64,000 nucleotides of DNA from Typhlomys cinereus (taxonomy: Eukaryota > Chordata > Mammalia > Rodentia > Platacanthomyidae): contig JALPQD010000016.1 of assembly GCA_023101885.1 (NCBI GenBank), positions 12,649,634-12,713,633 of the forward strand. Reading direction: 5' to 3'. Made by a program: the position numbers and the translations under genes. Shown in pieces: positions 1-11,312 of this stretch. Positions within the stretch are counted from its first letter, which is position 1; every line of letters begins with the position of its first letter. The notes beneath the pieces are model-generated. The model had not been told where the DNA came from, searched no databases, and saw only the letters and a program-made list of their open reading frames with translations.

Positions 1-475
1 ACCAGGCATTACCTCCTGGACATGAAACAGTCATTACACACAAGATTTTGTGGCAGATATGTCTACTTACATAAGACTTACACAACGACTCTCTTATCGA
101 CATCTCTCCATAAAATCAGAAAAATCTCGAGAAGCTCTACATATCTCTGAGAGATGGATAAGGACTAAAACTGATGCAAAAGAAAAGGAAGACACTTTTT
201 TCAATGGTGTATCCACTGATATAGTATGCTTGGTGGAACATGAATCAGGCCAGGCACCTGCCATCAAAGACAGACTAGATGAAACAGAGTGGACCACACA
301 GATGAAAAGATTTGCAAATAGGAGGGAGTCTGACAGGGGTAATGAGGGGTTGTAAGGGAAATAAGAGGGGGAATAGGATTTAGGACTAAGAGTTGAACAT
401 TTTGTAAATTCACCATATTGATGTATGTAGCATTAAATAAAAATTTAAAAATAGACAATAAAAAGAGGATAATAA
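1..475 (+). repeat. LINE-1-type 3' end (older subfamily, partial)
   Basis: This stretch ends in an A-rich tail around 431-470 and continues off the left edge of the window. The same sequence occurs in reverse orientation at about 54895-55260, and its last ~65 bases recur at 63660-63728, so it is an interspersed repeat. The order of purine-rich 3' UTR followed by an A-rich tail is what rodent LINE-1 ends look like. The 101-codon open frame at 50-355 is inside the repeat and is not treated as a gene. The LINE-1 assignment is inference from layout; repeat status is seen directly. Confidence 0.55.
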
Positions 476-839
476 TAGGTGAACATTGTTTATATAGCCT
501 AATTCTTTCTGAAGCCAGGCATGGCTTCAGACTGCAGAATGAATCCAGAAAGAGTCATAAACAGTAATCTCCTAGGAGTACAAGAGGTGAAAGGATGATC
601 ATGTTTACTTTTGGCACTAGGCTGCTTAGAACAATGACAACCTTGCCTAATTCACCAAGCCTTTTGAAGATGGGATGATACATGAAAGTGTGTGACCTTA
701 GAATGCAGAGGTGGATAACTCATCAAGGACTGTAGATTTCAGAAAACTAAGTGATGGAGTGAACCTGATCCATAATGAGGTCCCATATTTTGAAGAAGCA
801 TATAAGTGATGGCAACTTCTCATGATGTATTTGACATTA
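476..839. other. Unassigned intergenic sequence
   Basis: I see no gene, RNA gene or recognisable repeat here. The last bases (840-844) are the left copy of the target-site duplication of the following MaLR element. Confidence 0.5.
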
Positions 840-844
840 CTAAC

Positions 845-1149
845 TGTCATGGTTTGAAATGTGTCCCCCACAGTCTCATGTGTTTGGGAAGGTCATGTCA
901 CCTTGAGAGGTGGAGCCTTGCAGGGGAAGGCAGTCACAAGGGGTGGGCCTTGAGGTGGATTAGTCCCACCCTACCTCCAGGAGAAGTGTGTCTTTGCAGC
1001 AAGCAGTCTGCAGCTCTCAGCTTCCAAGATGTCTGTGGTGAGACCGTACCTTACCTTTGGAACCATAAGCTGAATAAATCTCCCTTTCTCCCTTAAGTTG
1101 ATTGACTTTGATTGTTCTCTCACAGCAATAGTTAAGAGTAACCATTACA
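845..1149 (+). repeat. 5' LTR of MaLR element
   Basis: It starts TGTCATGG and ends CCATTACA. An AATAAA polyadenylation signal lies near 1074, followed by a T-rich stretch, as expected of the LTR R region. It is about 30 bp shorter than its partner at 2614-2948; the missing part lies near 1045 where the partner has additional sequence. Confidence 0.85.
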
Positions 1150-1504
1150 GAAATTGGTACCAGAAGTGGGATATTGCTGTGAGATTAAGAACAGCTGGTA
1201 CCAAAACGTGAAGTCATTTGTGAACATGAGAGAAGTTGGTACGCAGAAGTATGGCAAATGCTGTGATGTGGTTAGTGTGCCTTTGGAACTATTTGTTGAG
1301 AGAGATATGGAGAACTTTGGGACTTCGTGCTGTGAAAGTCTTTCCATCTTGGCGAGGGGGGCAAATGGGCCTTTCTAGTGAGAGCTCAGAGGAAAGCAAT
1401 GCTGTGAGAGACACAGGCAGTGGAAGCCCAGCTTGTGATGGTTCAGAGGGGAACAGAGACTGTTTTTGCAAGAGTTTAGTGAAGTTTTGCCCTTGTCTTG
1501 AAAC

Positions 1505-2308
1505 TTGGCTGAAGTTAAGCTGGAGTGCTTGGCAGAGGAAATTTCAAAGCAATGTAGTCTTGACAGTGTGATATGGCTACTTTTTCGTTGTCTTCAGAGT
1601 TATGAAGAAGAGCAAAGAATGAGGCAGGAAGAAGCAAAAACTGTAAGATCTAATGATGAAAAATACAATGCCAAACTTAAAAAGTTGAATCAGGAAGCAG
1701 AAAACAAAATGGCTGTTGAAGAGATTAGCTCCATTTGTAAATCAAAGCCTGCTCTCAATTTGGATAATAGGAAAGGCCCTAGCTTGAGGGCAAGATCCTC
1801 AGAAAAGGCTCCCACCCATAAGAATGCAAATCTTTTTGGAAGAAATGAGCTAAAGGGTGGAGTTCCAAAGCAAGGATACAATTCTATAAAACAACTGTCC
1901 AGGAGTGAAAAAGGTTTTCCCCATGGCCAGCACAGAGAAGCAGAATCAGCTGTGATTCAAGGAGGCCAGTCTTGGCAGAGTCATCCACATGGTTCTGGTT
2001 TTAGAGGCATCAAGGATGCAAGAGGGAGGAAATTGTGGAGTCCTCCTCCAAGATTTCAAAAAATGATGGAAGCCAGGCAGCATGTGGCAGAAAGTCTGCA
2101 GTTTAGACGCCCAAGAAGTGCAGTTCATGCTGTGGAGTTAAAGTCCGGTTTGCCCTTGAGAAGTAAAGATATTAGAGATTCCAGAGACCATGTGGGACAC
2201 CTGCCAGGGAGAGTATATACCCTGGGAGGAGTCAAATCAAGAGAGCAACTTATTCTATGGACAGCTGCATTGAAGGGGTGGAATCAAAGCTCTTTGGAAC
2301 TGAGATGA
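1505..2308 (+). pseudogene. MaLR internal open frame (gag-derived remnant)
   Basis: This 267-codon frame occupies most of the MaLR internal region. It is basic and polar, rich in Lys, Arg, Gln and Ser, with a charged, probably helical part near residues 30-70 and no membrane segment. MaLR internal regions are known to hold a frame distantly related to ERVL gag; no protease or reverse transcriptase is present. The minus-strand copy at 11313-12290 has the same frame broken in at least one place, so this one is open but not obviously maintained. I treat it as a relic, not a host gene. Confidence 0.5.
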
Positions 2309-2613
2309 TTGAGAGGCTCACCTGTTGGATTTGGAAGTAAAAGATTTGGAGTTTGTCCTGTTGGTTATCAGCCTTGTTATGGACCACTCTTTCCTGGATA
2401 TGCCCCCATTCCTTCCTTTTGGAATGGGAATTTTTATTCTGTGCATCGTATGTTGGAAGTATGTAACTTGTCTTTTGATTTTACAGGAGGCTTTGGACTT
2501 TGGACTTTTGGACTGTTGGGACTATTGTTGTAGTCTATGAAGACTTTTAAAGTTGGGCTGAGTATGGTTTGCATAATGAGATGGCAATGAGCCTGTGGGG
2601 GCCAGGGGTGGAG

Positions 2614-2948
2614 TGTCATGGTTTGAAATGTGTTCCCCACAGTCTCATATGTTTGGCAAGATCATGTCACCTTGAGAGGTAGAGACTTGCTAGAGCCTTG
2701 AGATGGATTAATCCCACCCTGCCTCCAGTAGAAGTCTGCCTTTGTGGCAAGCAGTCTGCAGCTCTCAGCTTCCAAGATGTCTGTGGTGACTTAGCCTGCT
2801 CTAGCTTTGACCAGCCAGCCATGACACCTCTGCTCTAAGTGACTGTACCTTCTCTCTGGAACCATGAGCTGAATAAATCCCCCTTTCTCCTTTAAGTTGA
2901 TTGACTTTGAGTGTTCCCTCACAGCAATAGTTAAGAGTAACCATTACA
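2614..2948 (+). repeat. 3' LTR of MaLR element
   Basis: This is the partner of 845-1149, with the same TG start, the same CA end and an AATAAA near 2872. It carries its own internal deletion near 2690, where the 5' LTR has additional bases. The many differences from the 5' LTR indicate an old insertion. Confidence 0.85.
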
Positions 2949-2953
2949 CTAAC

Positions 2954-4565
2954 AGTTTTATTCTTTAAAATATCGTCAGATGATGACTCCTGAGATTATC
3001 TGCTATTTTTTTTGGAAGTCGGGGTGTGAACCTTCAGGAATTCTCCCCACCCTTTTCACACAGGTTTCTTCTCATAGACAGCAGGTTGCTCACCCCCTGA
3101 AATGTTTTACATATATATATATATATATATATGCATCTGAAATGCATTCAAGCACACCTACAGAAATGAAGATGGAAATCATTCACAAGGGTTCAAGAAC
3201 AATCACATCTTGAAATTCTTGTGAAATTTATAGTTCTATAAACCCACAATGACACACAAAATGATGAAGGAGCATAACTATCATCTAACATCCAGTTTCT
3301 ACTAATACTGAAAAAATAGTGTGAATAAACATACTCTGTGTGACAGAAAAAGATGATCTCAGAAACTGTAATGTTATTAAATGAAAATCCTGGTGCCATA
3401 GGTGATCTACCTGCCTAGGATTTGCTAACCAGAGAGACTTCTGAGGTCCCCAAAACAAGGAAGGCTGTCCTACTATGGTAGGTTATGAGTCAGAACTACA
3501 TAATGAGTGAGAAATTGATAGTAAGGACAAAATATGCTTTTCTGTCTGCTGCAGTTTGTCCTGTGTTGCTGATAATACACTATTAAATAACTTAAGAGAA
3601 CAAAGGATTATATTCTTTTTTATAGTTCTGGTTACAACACACAAAAGTTGATACTAACATCAGAAACCAATGGAACTCTCTGTGCCACATCAACAGGAAT
3701 TGCTGAGAAATGGGATAATCATACTTACCAAGTCTGCCTGTCTTCCAATTTTAAGAAGTATGCCAAAGTACTCTATCCATTGCATCCAAAGTATCCCTAC
3801 CTTCCAGGGACTAGCTTAGACTAGTCCCACAGACTAGCTCAGGGTTTGCTTTAATTATCAATTCTTCAGAGAATTATCAATTATCAGGCTCAAAATATCA
3901 TATACATACCTGTATCTAACTAGCACACTGTCCGGCATGGAAAAAAATCAAGCTGGCATTGAACTACAACCTTCCTCTCTGATGGGTAGCTTTCCCATTG
4001 CTGGAAAGCACTGTGGTTGGCTGCAATGGATACATGTCAAAAGGAGCTCTATTCAATTGTGACCCTGCATGCTCTACCACCAGAGTGCCAGGCAAGACTC
4101 ACCTGATGGTGCAACGGTGTATGGTCATTGTAGATGGATCTAGCTGCTTTCTGATTGGATTTAAATCCCCCTCCATCAAAAGGAATGCAAAACTGGTATC
4201 CTAAAGTGGGTCCAAAGCCATTGGATGAGTTTTTCAGAAACATGAGGCAGGTACCTGCTGCTGTAAATGGGTATAATAAGTCAAATCACTTTCTTATTTT
4301 TTGTCTGTGTCCATGCTTCTGTCATCTTTTATCAGATGATTTTTTATCAGTGAGCATAAATTAATTCAGAGATCCATTACTGGTAAAATTCCCAAACTTA
4401 AATGGTTTTTAAATGCTCAGCCTCTTAGTGTGCCTGATCTCACTAAAGGAGACACAAAAAATACTGTGCCTATTTACTTTCCACCATGGTAATGGGAAGG
4501 GCTCTCAAATTCTCTCCTTCCCAAAAGAATTTACAAATACTTACATCTCTTGTTGTCTGCTTTTC

Positions 4566-4611
<46 letters not shown>

Positions 4612-5449
4612 ATGTACATGTTCTGCATTATTAGGAACATAAATGGCCCTTGTATGAGTCCCCCAAATCTTTAAGCTTTGATGCTTGTACAATCCTACAT
4701 GCCATGAAGTAGATGTGGATAATTAAATTGTGTTCCTGGAAGACTAAAATGAATAGATCTTACATTTGAATAATTTAATTGATGGTACTGAAGTTATTTG
4801 GATGTCAACAATTTCCATATATATAAATACTTGAATAGAAATTCACAAAGACAGGACATTGAAAATCTTCACTTCTGATTTGTGGTTCTACAGTTTGCAG
4901 ATTATGATGCTTGCTGGTGGTACTTCATTTAGGAGAAGACTAAAAAGTATTAAAACTTTCACTCTGAGATTTAAGGGTAGAGACATGCTCCACATATCAG
5001 AATGCCAATTTTAGAAAATCAATGATTCTATAGTTCAAACTGATTCTGTCTACTCTATATTGACCTAAGATGTCATAACTTTAATGAAAGTAGTTGTATT
5101 CCATCTATTCTCATCACTTACATCTTCCCAATAGCCCTTTTATAACTGACTGTGAAAGAATTTGCATGAAGAGATCAAGAGATGGATGTAAAGGAAAGAA
5201 GAACAGGCTAGGTGAGAACAAACACTAAAAAAATGCATAATCTACTTCATTGTGAACTTTTCCTATATCTTATCTGAACTCTATGATATGCAATAGTGTT
5301 TGCACATGTCTTAGTGCATTCTTTGTTAACTGTAAATGTGATAAAATCCCTGATGTGATTCATCATCACATATTTGGGAGACATTTATTTAATTGTCTGA
5401 ATGGTCTTTGCTATAATTGTTGATCCTGAATAACATGTCACTATTTTGT
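2954..5449. other. Intergenic, mostly unique; two microsatellites
   Basis: There is a (TA)n tract at 3111-3132 and a (TG)n tract at 4567-4609. Sequence at about 3990-4260 has a repeat-like character but I cannot assign it to a family. The remainder is AT-rich with no supported gene. Short open frames running through the TG tract are dinucleotide artefacts. Confidence 0.55.
4567..4609. repeat. (TG)n microsatellite
   Basis: An uninterrupted run of about 21 TG units, followed by a short ACATG-rich variant. Confidence 0.97.
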
Positions 5450-5454
5450 AAAAT

Positions 5455-5590
5455 AATATGTATTTTTTCTGCTCATACACTTAATAGATACCCTGGTCCC
5501 CTCTCTCCTTCCACCCCTCCCTGGACCTCCCTACTCCCTCTTTCCTTTTCTGCTTCCTTTCCCCCTTCCCTCCCTTACATGTCACTATTA
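5455..5590 (-). repeat. LINE-1 3' terminal fragment
   Basis: On the minus strand this is a purine-rich tract followed by a short segment that matches the 3' ends seen at 31967-32100 and 60640-60720. It is a short, 5'-truncated remnant. Confidence 0.55.
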
Positions 5591-5599
5591 AAGCATGTT

Positions 5600-5936
5600 T
5601 AGAACACTAATCTTGTCAATAGAATATTTTGGCTTGCTGGGGATTTCTATCTGTCTGAGTCATGCTTGCTTTGGAAATGGTTATTTCTAGTCTATGAAGC
5701 ACAAGACTTTGACATATGACATATGTCTATGTGTAGCCTACAAACAAGGTGAGTGCATAGCAGTGACCACTTTCTTAGAATGAAATTTCAGCATTATCTG
5801 TTTGGTCCACACCAAACAGGAAAGTCATGGGCTAACTAGCAATACAGTTTCTGAGTATCTTATCATCAATTTTGGAATTATTTTCCCAGTATCTCCTCTT
5901 CTCCTGTCATCATTTTATAATAATCAATAAATTCTT
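5600..5936. other. Unassigned intergenic sequence
   Basis: AT-rich with no gene or clear repeat. It ends at the 5' boundary of the inverted LINE-1. Confidence 0.5.
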
Positions 5937-6134
5937 ATTGGAGTGAGATGACATCATAGGATGGTTTTAATTTACATTTCCCTAATGACTAGAGAGGTAG
6001 AACATTTTTAGGTGTTTGTTAGACATTTGAATTTTGTTTTGAAAGAATTATTTTTCAATTTTACAGCTCTTTTTTATTTTTTTATTATTTATTATTTATT
6101 TAATTGTGCATGTATGCATGTGTGTGCATGTGTA

Positions 6135-6182
<48 letters not shown>

Positions 6183-8290
6183 ACCACGGACGAATTCGGG
6201 AACCACTATGGACCGCTTCCATCTCCTCCTTGTTTACTCTGCCCCGGGATGGCTCCGCCCTACCAGGACCAGAAACACAGGCCGCCCCCCGCTTCTGCCT
6301 GGTGTCTATACATAGGGTCTAGGATCTGAACTCAGGACCTTCCGCCTGCAAGGCAAAGGCTTAACCCCTGAGCTACCTCTCCAGCCCTATAGCTCTTTTT
6401 ATAATGAGGCTGTTTACTTCCTTGGTATTCAATTTTTCAAGTTCTTTGTATACTTTGGATATTAGACATTTATTGGATATATGGTTAATTAAGATGTTCT
6501 CGTATACTGTAGGTTGCCTTTCTTCTCAATTAACTGTCCCTTTAGTTGAGAAAAAGCTTTTTAATTTTGTTTAGTGTTGGACTTATTCTCTGTGCCTTTG
6601 GAGTCATATTGAGGAAATGCTGGCCAAGGAAATCAATTTGAGGGTTTTCCCTGTTTTTCCTTCTAGGATTTTTATAGTTTCTGGTCTAATATTGAGGTAT
6701 TTGATCCATTTGGAGCTGATTTTCATGTAGGGAGACAAATAAAGGTCCTGTTTAATTTTTCTGAATGCAGATATCTAATTTTACCAGTACCATTTATTGA
6801 AGATGCTATTCTTTTTCCAATGGTTTCATTTGGCACTTATATCAAAATTCAATTGTTAGGCGATTGTGTTTATGTTTATGTCTTCAATGCTGATCTTTAT
6901 CTCTTTATTTGGAGTCAGTACCATATTGCTTTTTATGGCTTTATAGTATAGTTTTAGGTCTGGTATGGATACATCCCACCACCTTGAGATATCTAACTCC
7001 AGTCAAATTGGCTATGATCCAAACACAAACCACAGTAAATGCTGGCATACATGTGAGAGAAATGGACCCTCATCTATTTCTGGTGGCATTATAAACAAAT
7101 ACAATTCCTTTAGGAATCAATTTGGAAGTTCCTAAACAGACCAAAAAATAAAATTCCATATAATCCAGCTATACCATTCCTGGAAATATTCCCAAAGAAT
7201 GTTGCATCCTACAGTAGAGTCAAGTGTACAACCATATTCTCAATAGCAAAAAAATGGAACCAACCTGATGTCTAATAATTGGTGAGTGGTCAATGAAAAT
7301 ATGGTACATATATACAATGGAATACTGTTACTTTTCAGGAATTATGAACTAATGACAGTTGTCAGTATACAGATGGAACTGGAAAAAATCATACTGGGTA
7401 AAATATTCCAGATGCAGAAAGACAGACACTGTATATTCTCCCTTGTAAGTATTTCCTAACATTAAACATTCAATTTGATGTAATCAAACAGAACTTTTTA
7501 GAATCCTCACAAATGTAAAGGAACATAAGTAAGGGTGGAGTGGCAGAAGAAGACTTCAAAAGAGGAAAAACAAAAGAATCAGAGTAAGCAGTTTAAAACA
7601 GTCTTTTATGTAAGAAAAATCTTTAAGGGAAGGGAAGAAGAGTAGTTAGGATCAGATGCCTCAATACTAACCACAAACACCTGATAGCAAACATCCTCAT
7701 TTTATCTTCAGAAAAGAAAAGATCTCAACCGCAACACCGGAGCGTTGCAACCTATTTATTTCAAAGGAAGAGCAGTGAACTAAAGAACAACAATCAACCA
7801 GAATGCAGAGTACCTGCCACCCTAAAACTAAAACACTCAGGTGGAATCAGGCCAACCAATTTTTCCCCTTCCCAAGGCTCAGGGAATCTCGAGGAAGTGG
7901 GGTTGAACTAATAAGGATTTTTCCTTACTAGACTTCCACTATGATTGATATATGAACATTCCCCCATAAACTAGCAAGGACTCAAGAGAAATACTTGCAT
8001 GTAGGTGGAACCTTAGGGACTAGGACTAGATAGGTGAAAGAGAGTGCCCCTATTAGTGTGTATATACAAGGCAGGGCCTTTTAATCTACCACAGAGACCT
8101 GAGCTCATACAAATGCAGACAACCTGAAAGGAAACCTTGGGCCTACATAAGCAGACAAGCTAGAGGATGGGAGGGAGATGGATAGATTGAAAAAGAGAGA
8201 GAAGGTGGGAGAGGAAGGGGAGAAGGTAAGGAAGGGGGAAAAAGGAGGGGCAATATAAACTATTCATTATGCTTGCAAAACAAGAAAAAT
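5937..8290 (+). mobile_element. LINE-1 with 5' inversion (twin-priming structure), decayed
   Basis: Bases 5937-6976 read as LINE-1 ORF2 (C-terminal half, downstream of the polymerase motif) on the minus strand. From about 6980 the orientation flips, and 6980-7450 continues ORF2 on the plus strand, followed by the 3' UTR and an A-rich tail ending near 8290. In LINE-1 coordinates the two halves meet almost exactly, with perhaps 15 bases shared, near the segment at 39415-39435 of the full-length copy. That is the signature of twin priming during insertion. The coding part is riddled with stops. A polypurine tract lies at about 8165-8255. A SINE interrupts it at 6075-6387. A clean TSD was not found; AAATTC near 5930 and 8310 is only a weak candidate. 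Confidence 0.85.
6075..6387 (-). mobile_element. tRNA-derived SINE (young family), minus strand
   Basis: Read on the minus strand it has a tRNA-like head (GGGCTGGAGAGGTAGCTCAG), a B-box-like GAGTTC segment, a GC-rich body, a (CA)n tract and an A/T-rich tail. It is flanked by TSDs TACAGCTCTTTTT (6062-6074) and TATAGCTCTTTTT (6388-6400), 12 of 13 identical. It inserted into the already inverted LINE-1. The (TG)n at about 6137-6178 is the element's own CA tail. Confidence 0.9.
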
Positions 8291-8695
8291 AAAAAATAAT
8301 TAACAAAAAGAAATTCATGTTCTTTTCAGATGACTCCATTATTAGGGAATTGTTCATCTGTTGGGAAAGTTAGTTTGTATTTTTTTTTCTTTTCCTAAGC
8401 TTGAACATTTATTTTCCATTTATATTAAATGGAAAATATTGAATCACTGAGCACAGAGTACTAGGTATGAGGTCTGCAATCCATGGAGTAATCATGAACC
8501 AGCCAGAGATTTATCACTTACATTAGGTAAACAGAATAATCATTATTTCTGTTGCATTGTACTGTTTACAAATCATTTGTTACACTAAGTTTCGGTGAAC
8601 ACATTATGACTTATATTATTATTAGCATTTTATCAGCTAGAAATCTAAATCTTGATAAAGCTTAGAGAACATAACAATGCTCTTGAATGTCTCAC
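8291..8695. other. Unassigned intergenic sequence
   Basis: No gene is visible. About 8595-8690 has a faint MIR-like arrangement, too weak to call. Confidence 0.4.
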
Positions 8696-8699
8696 ATGC

Positions 8700-9105
8700 C
8701 TTTTCATTCCAAGCTCTTAATGCACATTGTTTCCTTTACCTGCAATTTGCTCTTTTTCTTTGAGCTCTCACCAACATTCTCTAGGCACAGTTTTAGCTTT
8801 GAAATTTCTACTTAAATATCATAGCTTGGGAAGCTGTCATTTCCCACATACCACTGCAATTTTCACTTGCCATTTTACACAGACTTATAATACCTTTGGC
8901 TTGTATGCACTCGTATAATACTTTGCATTCAAAGCATAATTATGCCTCATTCCATCACTATTATTTGAATATGGACTATACACATTCCACTATAATTCTT
9001 TCTTAGCTTAAGAATTCCATATGCTTCAATATACATTGTAGTTCAGGTTCGAAATTAGTGCCTAGAACAGAACTCAGAATCTACAAATATTTGACACATG
9101 GTTAA
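8700..9105 (+). repeat. Ancient L2-type LINE 3' remnant
   Basis: The order of motifs follows the L2 3' end: a pyrimidine-rich part with TTTGAGCTCTCACC, then AATTTCTACTTAAATATC, then a closing GTGCCTAGAACAGAACTCAG followed by AAATATTTG. This matches the well-known L2 terminus in layout but with heavy divergence. It is a fixed relic shared across mammals, with no coding capacity. Confidence 0.55.
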
Positions 9106-10198
9106 AATGACAAAATCATATAATACTATACTTTTAATAGAAGATAAATTAATAGAATTTAATGCTATTTTACATTTAGATTCTCCCACTGAAGTGTAAT
9201 TTATATTGCCCATTCTTTACTTGGTCATCATTTAGGAAGATAATTGGTGCTTTCTATATTTCAGAAAAATAAGTTATTGTACATTACTTCATTTTAAACA
9301 TCCAGGAAAGGCTGAGAAAATTAACACATCCTACTTTTTACTAGGTGAAGAAATCAAACTTCATAATACAATATTTATGAGTGTGTTTATGTGTGCCTGT
9401 TTGTGTGTGTGTGTCAGACAGGGAGAGAGAGAAAAAGAGATAAAGAAAAGGAGTCAGAGACACAGAGAGAAACTTTCTCATTGATATAACTGAAAAGCTG
9501 AGAGAAATCATTTCAAGGAATATTTACTCTAACCTGTAGTTCAAGAGGATATGGATCATCATGGTGACAAAGTATTGTAGCCTGAACCTGGGATGGTTAC
9601 AGAATCAGTATTCTGACTAGAAAGAACATAAGTCCTAGGGAAGAAACCAGGTGAACTACAACCTTCCAGACATATCCCCTTCTTTCAACTGGACTTCCCC
9701 GCTTAAAAACTTCACGGTCTCCCACAACAGTATACTAGTAAGGTTCTAAATGTTCAAACATACTGACACATGTGGGATAACAATCCTAACACTTCACTTC
9801 TGGACCTCAGAGATTTCAGCACCGTTATGAAATGAAAGAATACATTTAGTCCCACTTCAAGAATCTCCATAATCTTGACAGAATCAACACTTCTCAAAGT
9901 CAGAAGTCTTCTGACACTCAAAATTATTGTATATGAGACTATGGTAAGAGGATTACATTGTTACATTCAGTGTCACAGGGAATGCATACCTATTCGAAAA
10001 GAAAGGAACAGAAGGACAGCAAGGACACTTGAAGCAAAGTAAAGAGATCCATGAGGGCAAACATAAATTCCACAGCTTCAAGCCCAGTGTTAGGGCAGGT
10101 GATAGCATAATGTGAGCTCTAACACGGCGAGTCAGCAGCATGTGAGCAGCCTGCCTACATGAAATAGAACCACTCTTGGGCTACATTCACTGGATTAC
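9106..10198. other. Intergenic, mostly unique
   Basis: A short impure TG tract at about 9379-9412 is followed by a GA-rich stretch to about 9480. I see no gene. The 62-codon frame on the minus strand at 9953-10141 is unsupported. Confidence 0.5.
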
Positions 10199-10523
10199 TG
10201 TCTTGGTTTGAAATGTGTCCCTCACAGTCTCATGTATTTGGCAAGATCATAGCATCTTGACAGGTGGAGTCTTAGTGGAGGAAGGCAGTCACAAGGGGTG
10301 GGCCTTGAGGTAGATTAATCCCATCCTACCTCCAGGAGAAGTCTGCCTTTGCAGCAAGCAGTCTTGCAGCTCTCAACCTCCAAGATGTCTTCAGTCATAG
10401 CCACCTCCACTTTGAAAGGCTGTGTGTCCCCTTTGGAACCATAAGCTGAATAAATCTCCTTTTCTCCCTTAAGTTGCTTGAATTTGGGTGCTCTTCACAG
10501 CAATAGTTACAAGTAACCATTAT
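10199..10523 (+). repeat. Solo ERVL-MaLR LTR
   Basis: It begins TGTCTTGG and ends near ACCATTATA. It is closely similar along its whole length to the LTRs at 845-1149 and 2614-2948, including the AATAAA near 10450. No internal region lies on either side, so this is a solo LTR left by LTR-LTR recombination. I could not see a clean 5-bp TSD. Confidence 0.82.
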
Positions 10524-11312
10524 AATCGCCTTCAGGTATTCTCACCAGGGACTCCAAATTCTGAAATGGCCAAACTTCTGGGATCTCCATCCCACATTGT
10601 ATGATACTAAGTTGCACCTCCAACTCAAGATTTAACCTGTCCCTTGTGGACCATGGCTTCAGTGACCTCTGAGTACCTACATGTTTGAATCTGTATAACT
10701 TTTAAGTAAGTTTTTCAATGGAAGACTGCTGTGATATTGCTCCTTGTTTTACCACTCAGAATTCCTATTGACTTGTTACAAAATTCAAATTATCTCTTTA
10801 ATGATTCTGACCTATTTAGAAATTATAGCCTCTCTATTCACCTCCTCTTCTTTATGACTTTGAATGTATTCATGCTCTTCTCCCTCTCTACCAAACCACA
10901 CAGTTTTCACTTCTAAGAGCAGTGAGAAGTAACCATCCCATAGCATGCATGCTGAACAGTCTGAAATTTGTTCTACCAGAAAAAAATTAGTCATTATATA
11001 AGAGTTCTGACCCAGTCTAGTTTTCAGAAAATGTCAGAATGTAGCCATATTCTTTGCCAGAATGCAATATGCATGGCTTGTAGCCCTTCTCAGTAGAGTC
11101 TTGCCACATCTAAAATCTCATGAGCCAAGCTTTCATAGTCCACATTTGTACTGACATTTGAGTCATCCAATCCTCATTAGTACAGACAGCTGAGCACTGC
11201 ATAGAAAATTAACTTTATTCTCTGACAAATTCCCATACAAACGAAAATAGATTTACTAATGTATTATAAGTACATATAATCTATGTATTTTACTTATGTT
11301 CAGGAGAGTGCT
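10524..11312. other. Unassigned intergenic sequence
   Basis: AT-rich with no supported gene or repeat. It ends where the truncated MaLR begins. Confidence 0.5.

Larger units (their letters stand above)
845..2948 (+). mobile_element. ERVL-MaLR LTR retrotransposon, complete with two LTRs
   Basis: The element runs from TGTCATGG to CCATTACA and is flanked on both sides by the 5-bp duplication CTAAC (840-844 and 2949-2953). The two LTRs are 845-1149 and 2614-2948. Directly after the 5' LTR, at about 1154-1170, is a primer-binding site beginning TGGTACCAGAAGTGGG, which differs by one base from the complement of the tRNA-Leu 3' end as known for ERVL relatives. A G-rich polypurine tract lies just before the 3' LTR (about 2597-2613). 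Layout, LTR motifs and internal sequence resemble the mammalian THE1/MST/ORR type. MaLRs have no pol gene of their own and were mobilised in trans. Family is confident; subfamily is not named. Confidence 0.88.

Noticed and set aside
4413..4674. Cys-Val repeat proteins encoded across TG tracts (also near 6106, 29740, 52652)
   Set aside because: These are translations of (TG)n microsatellites.
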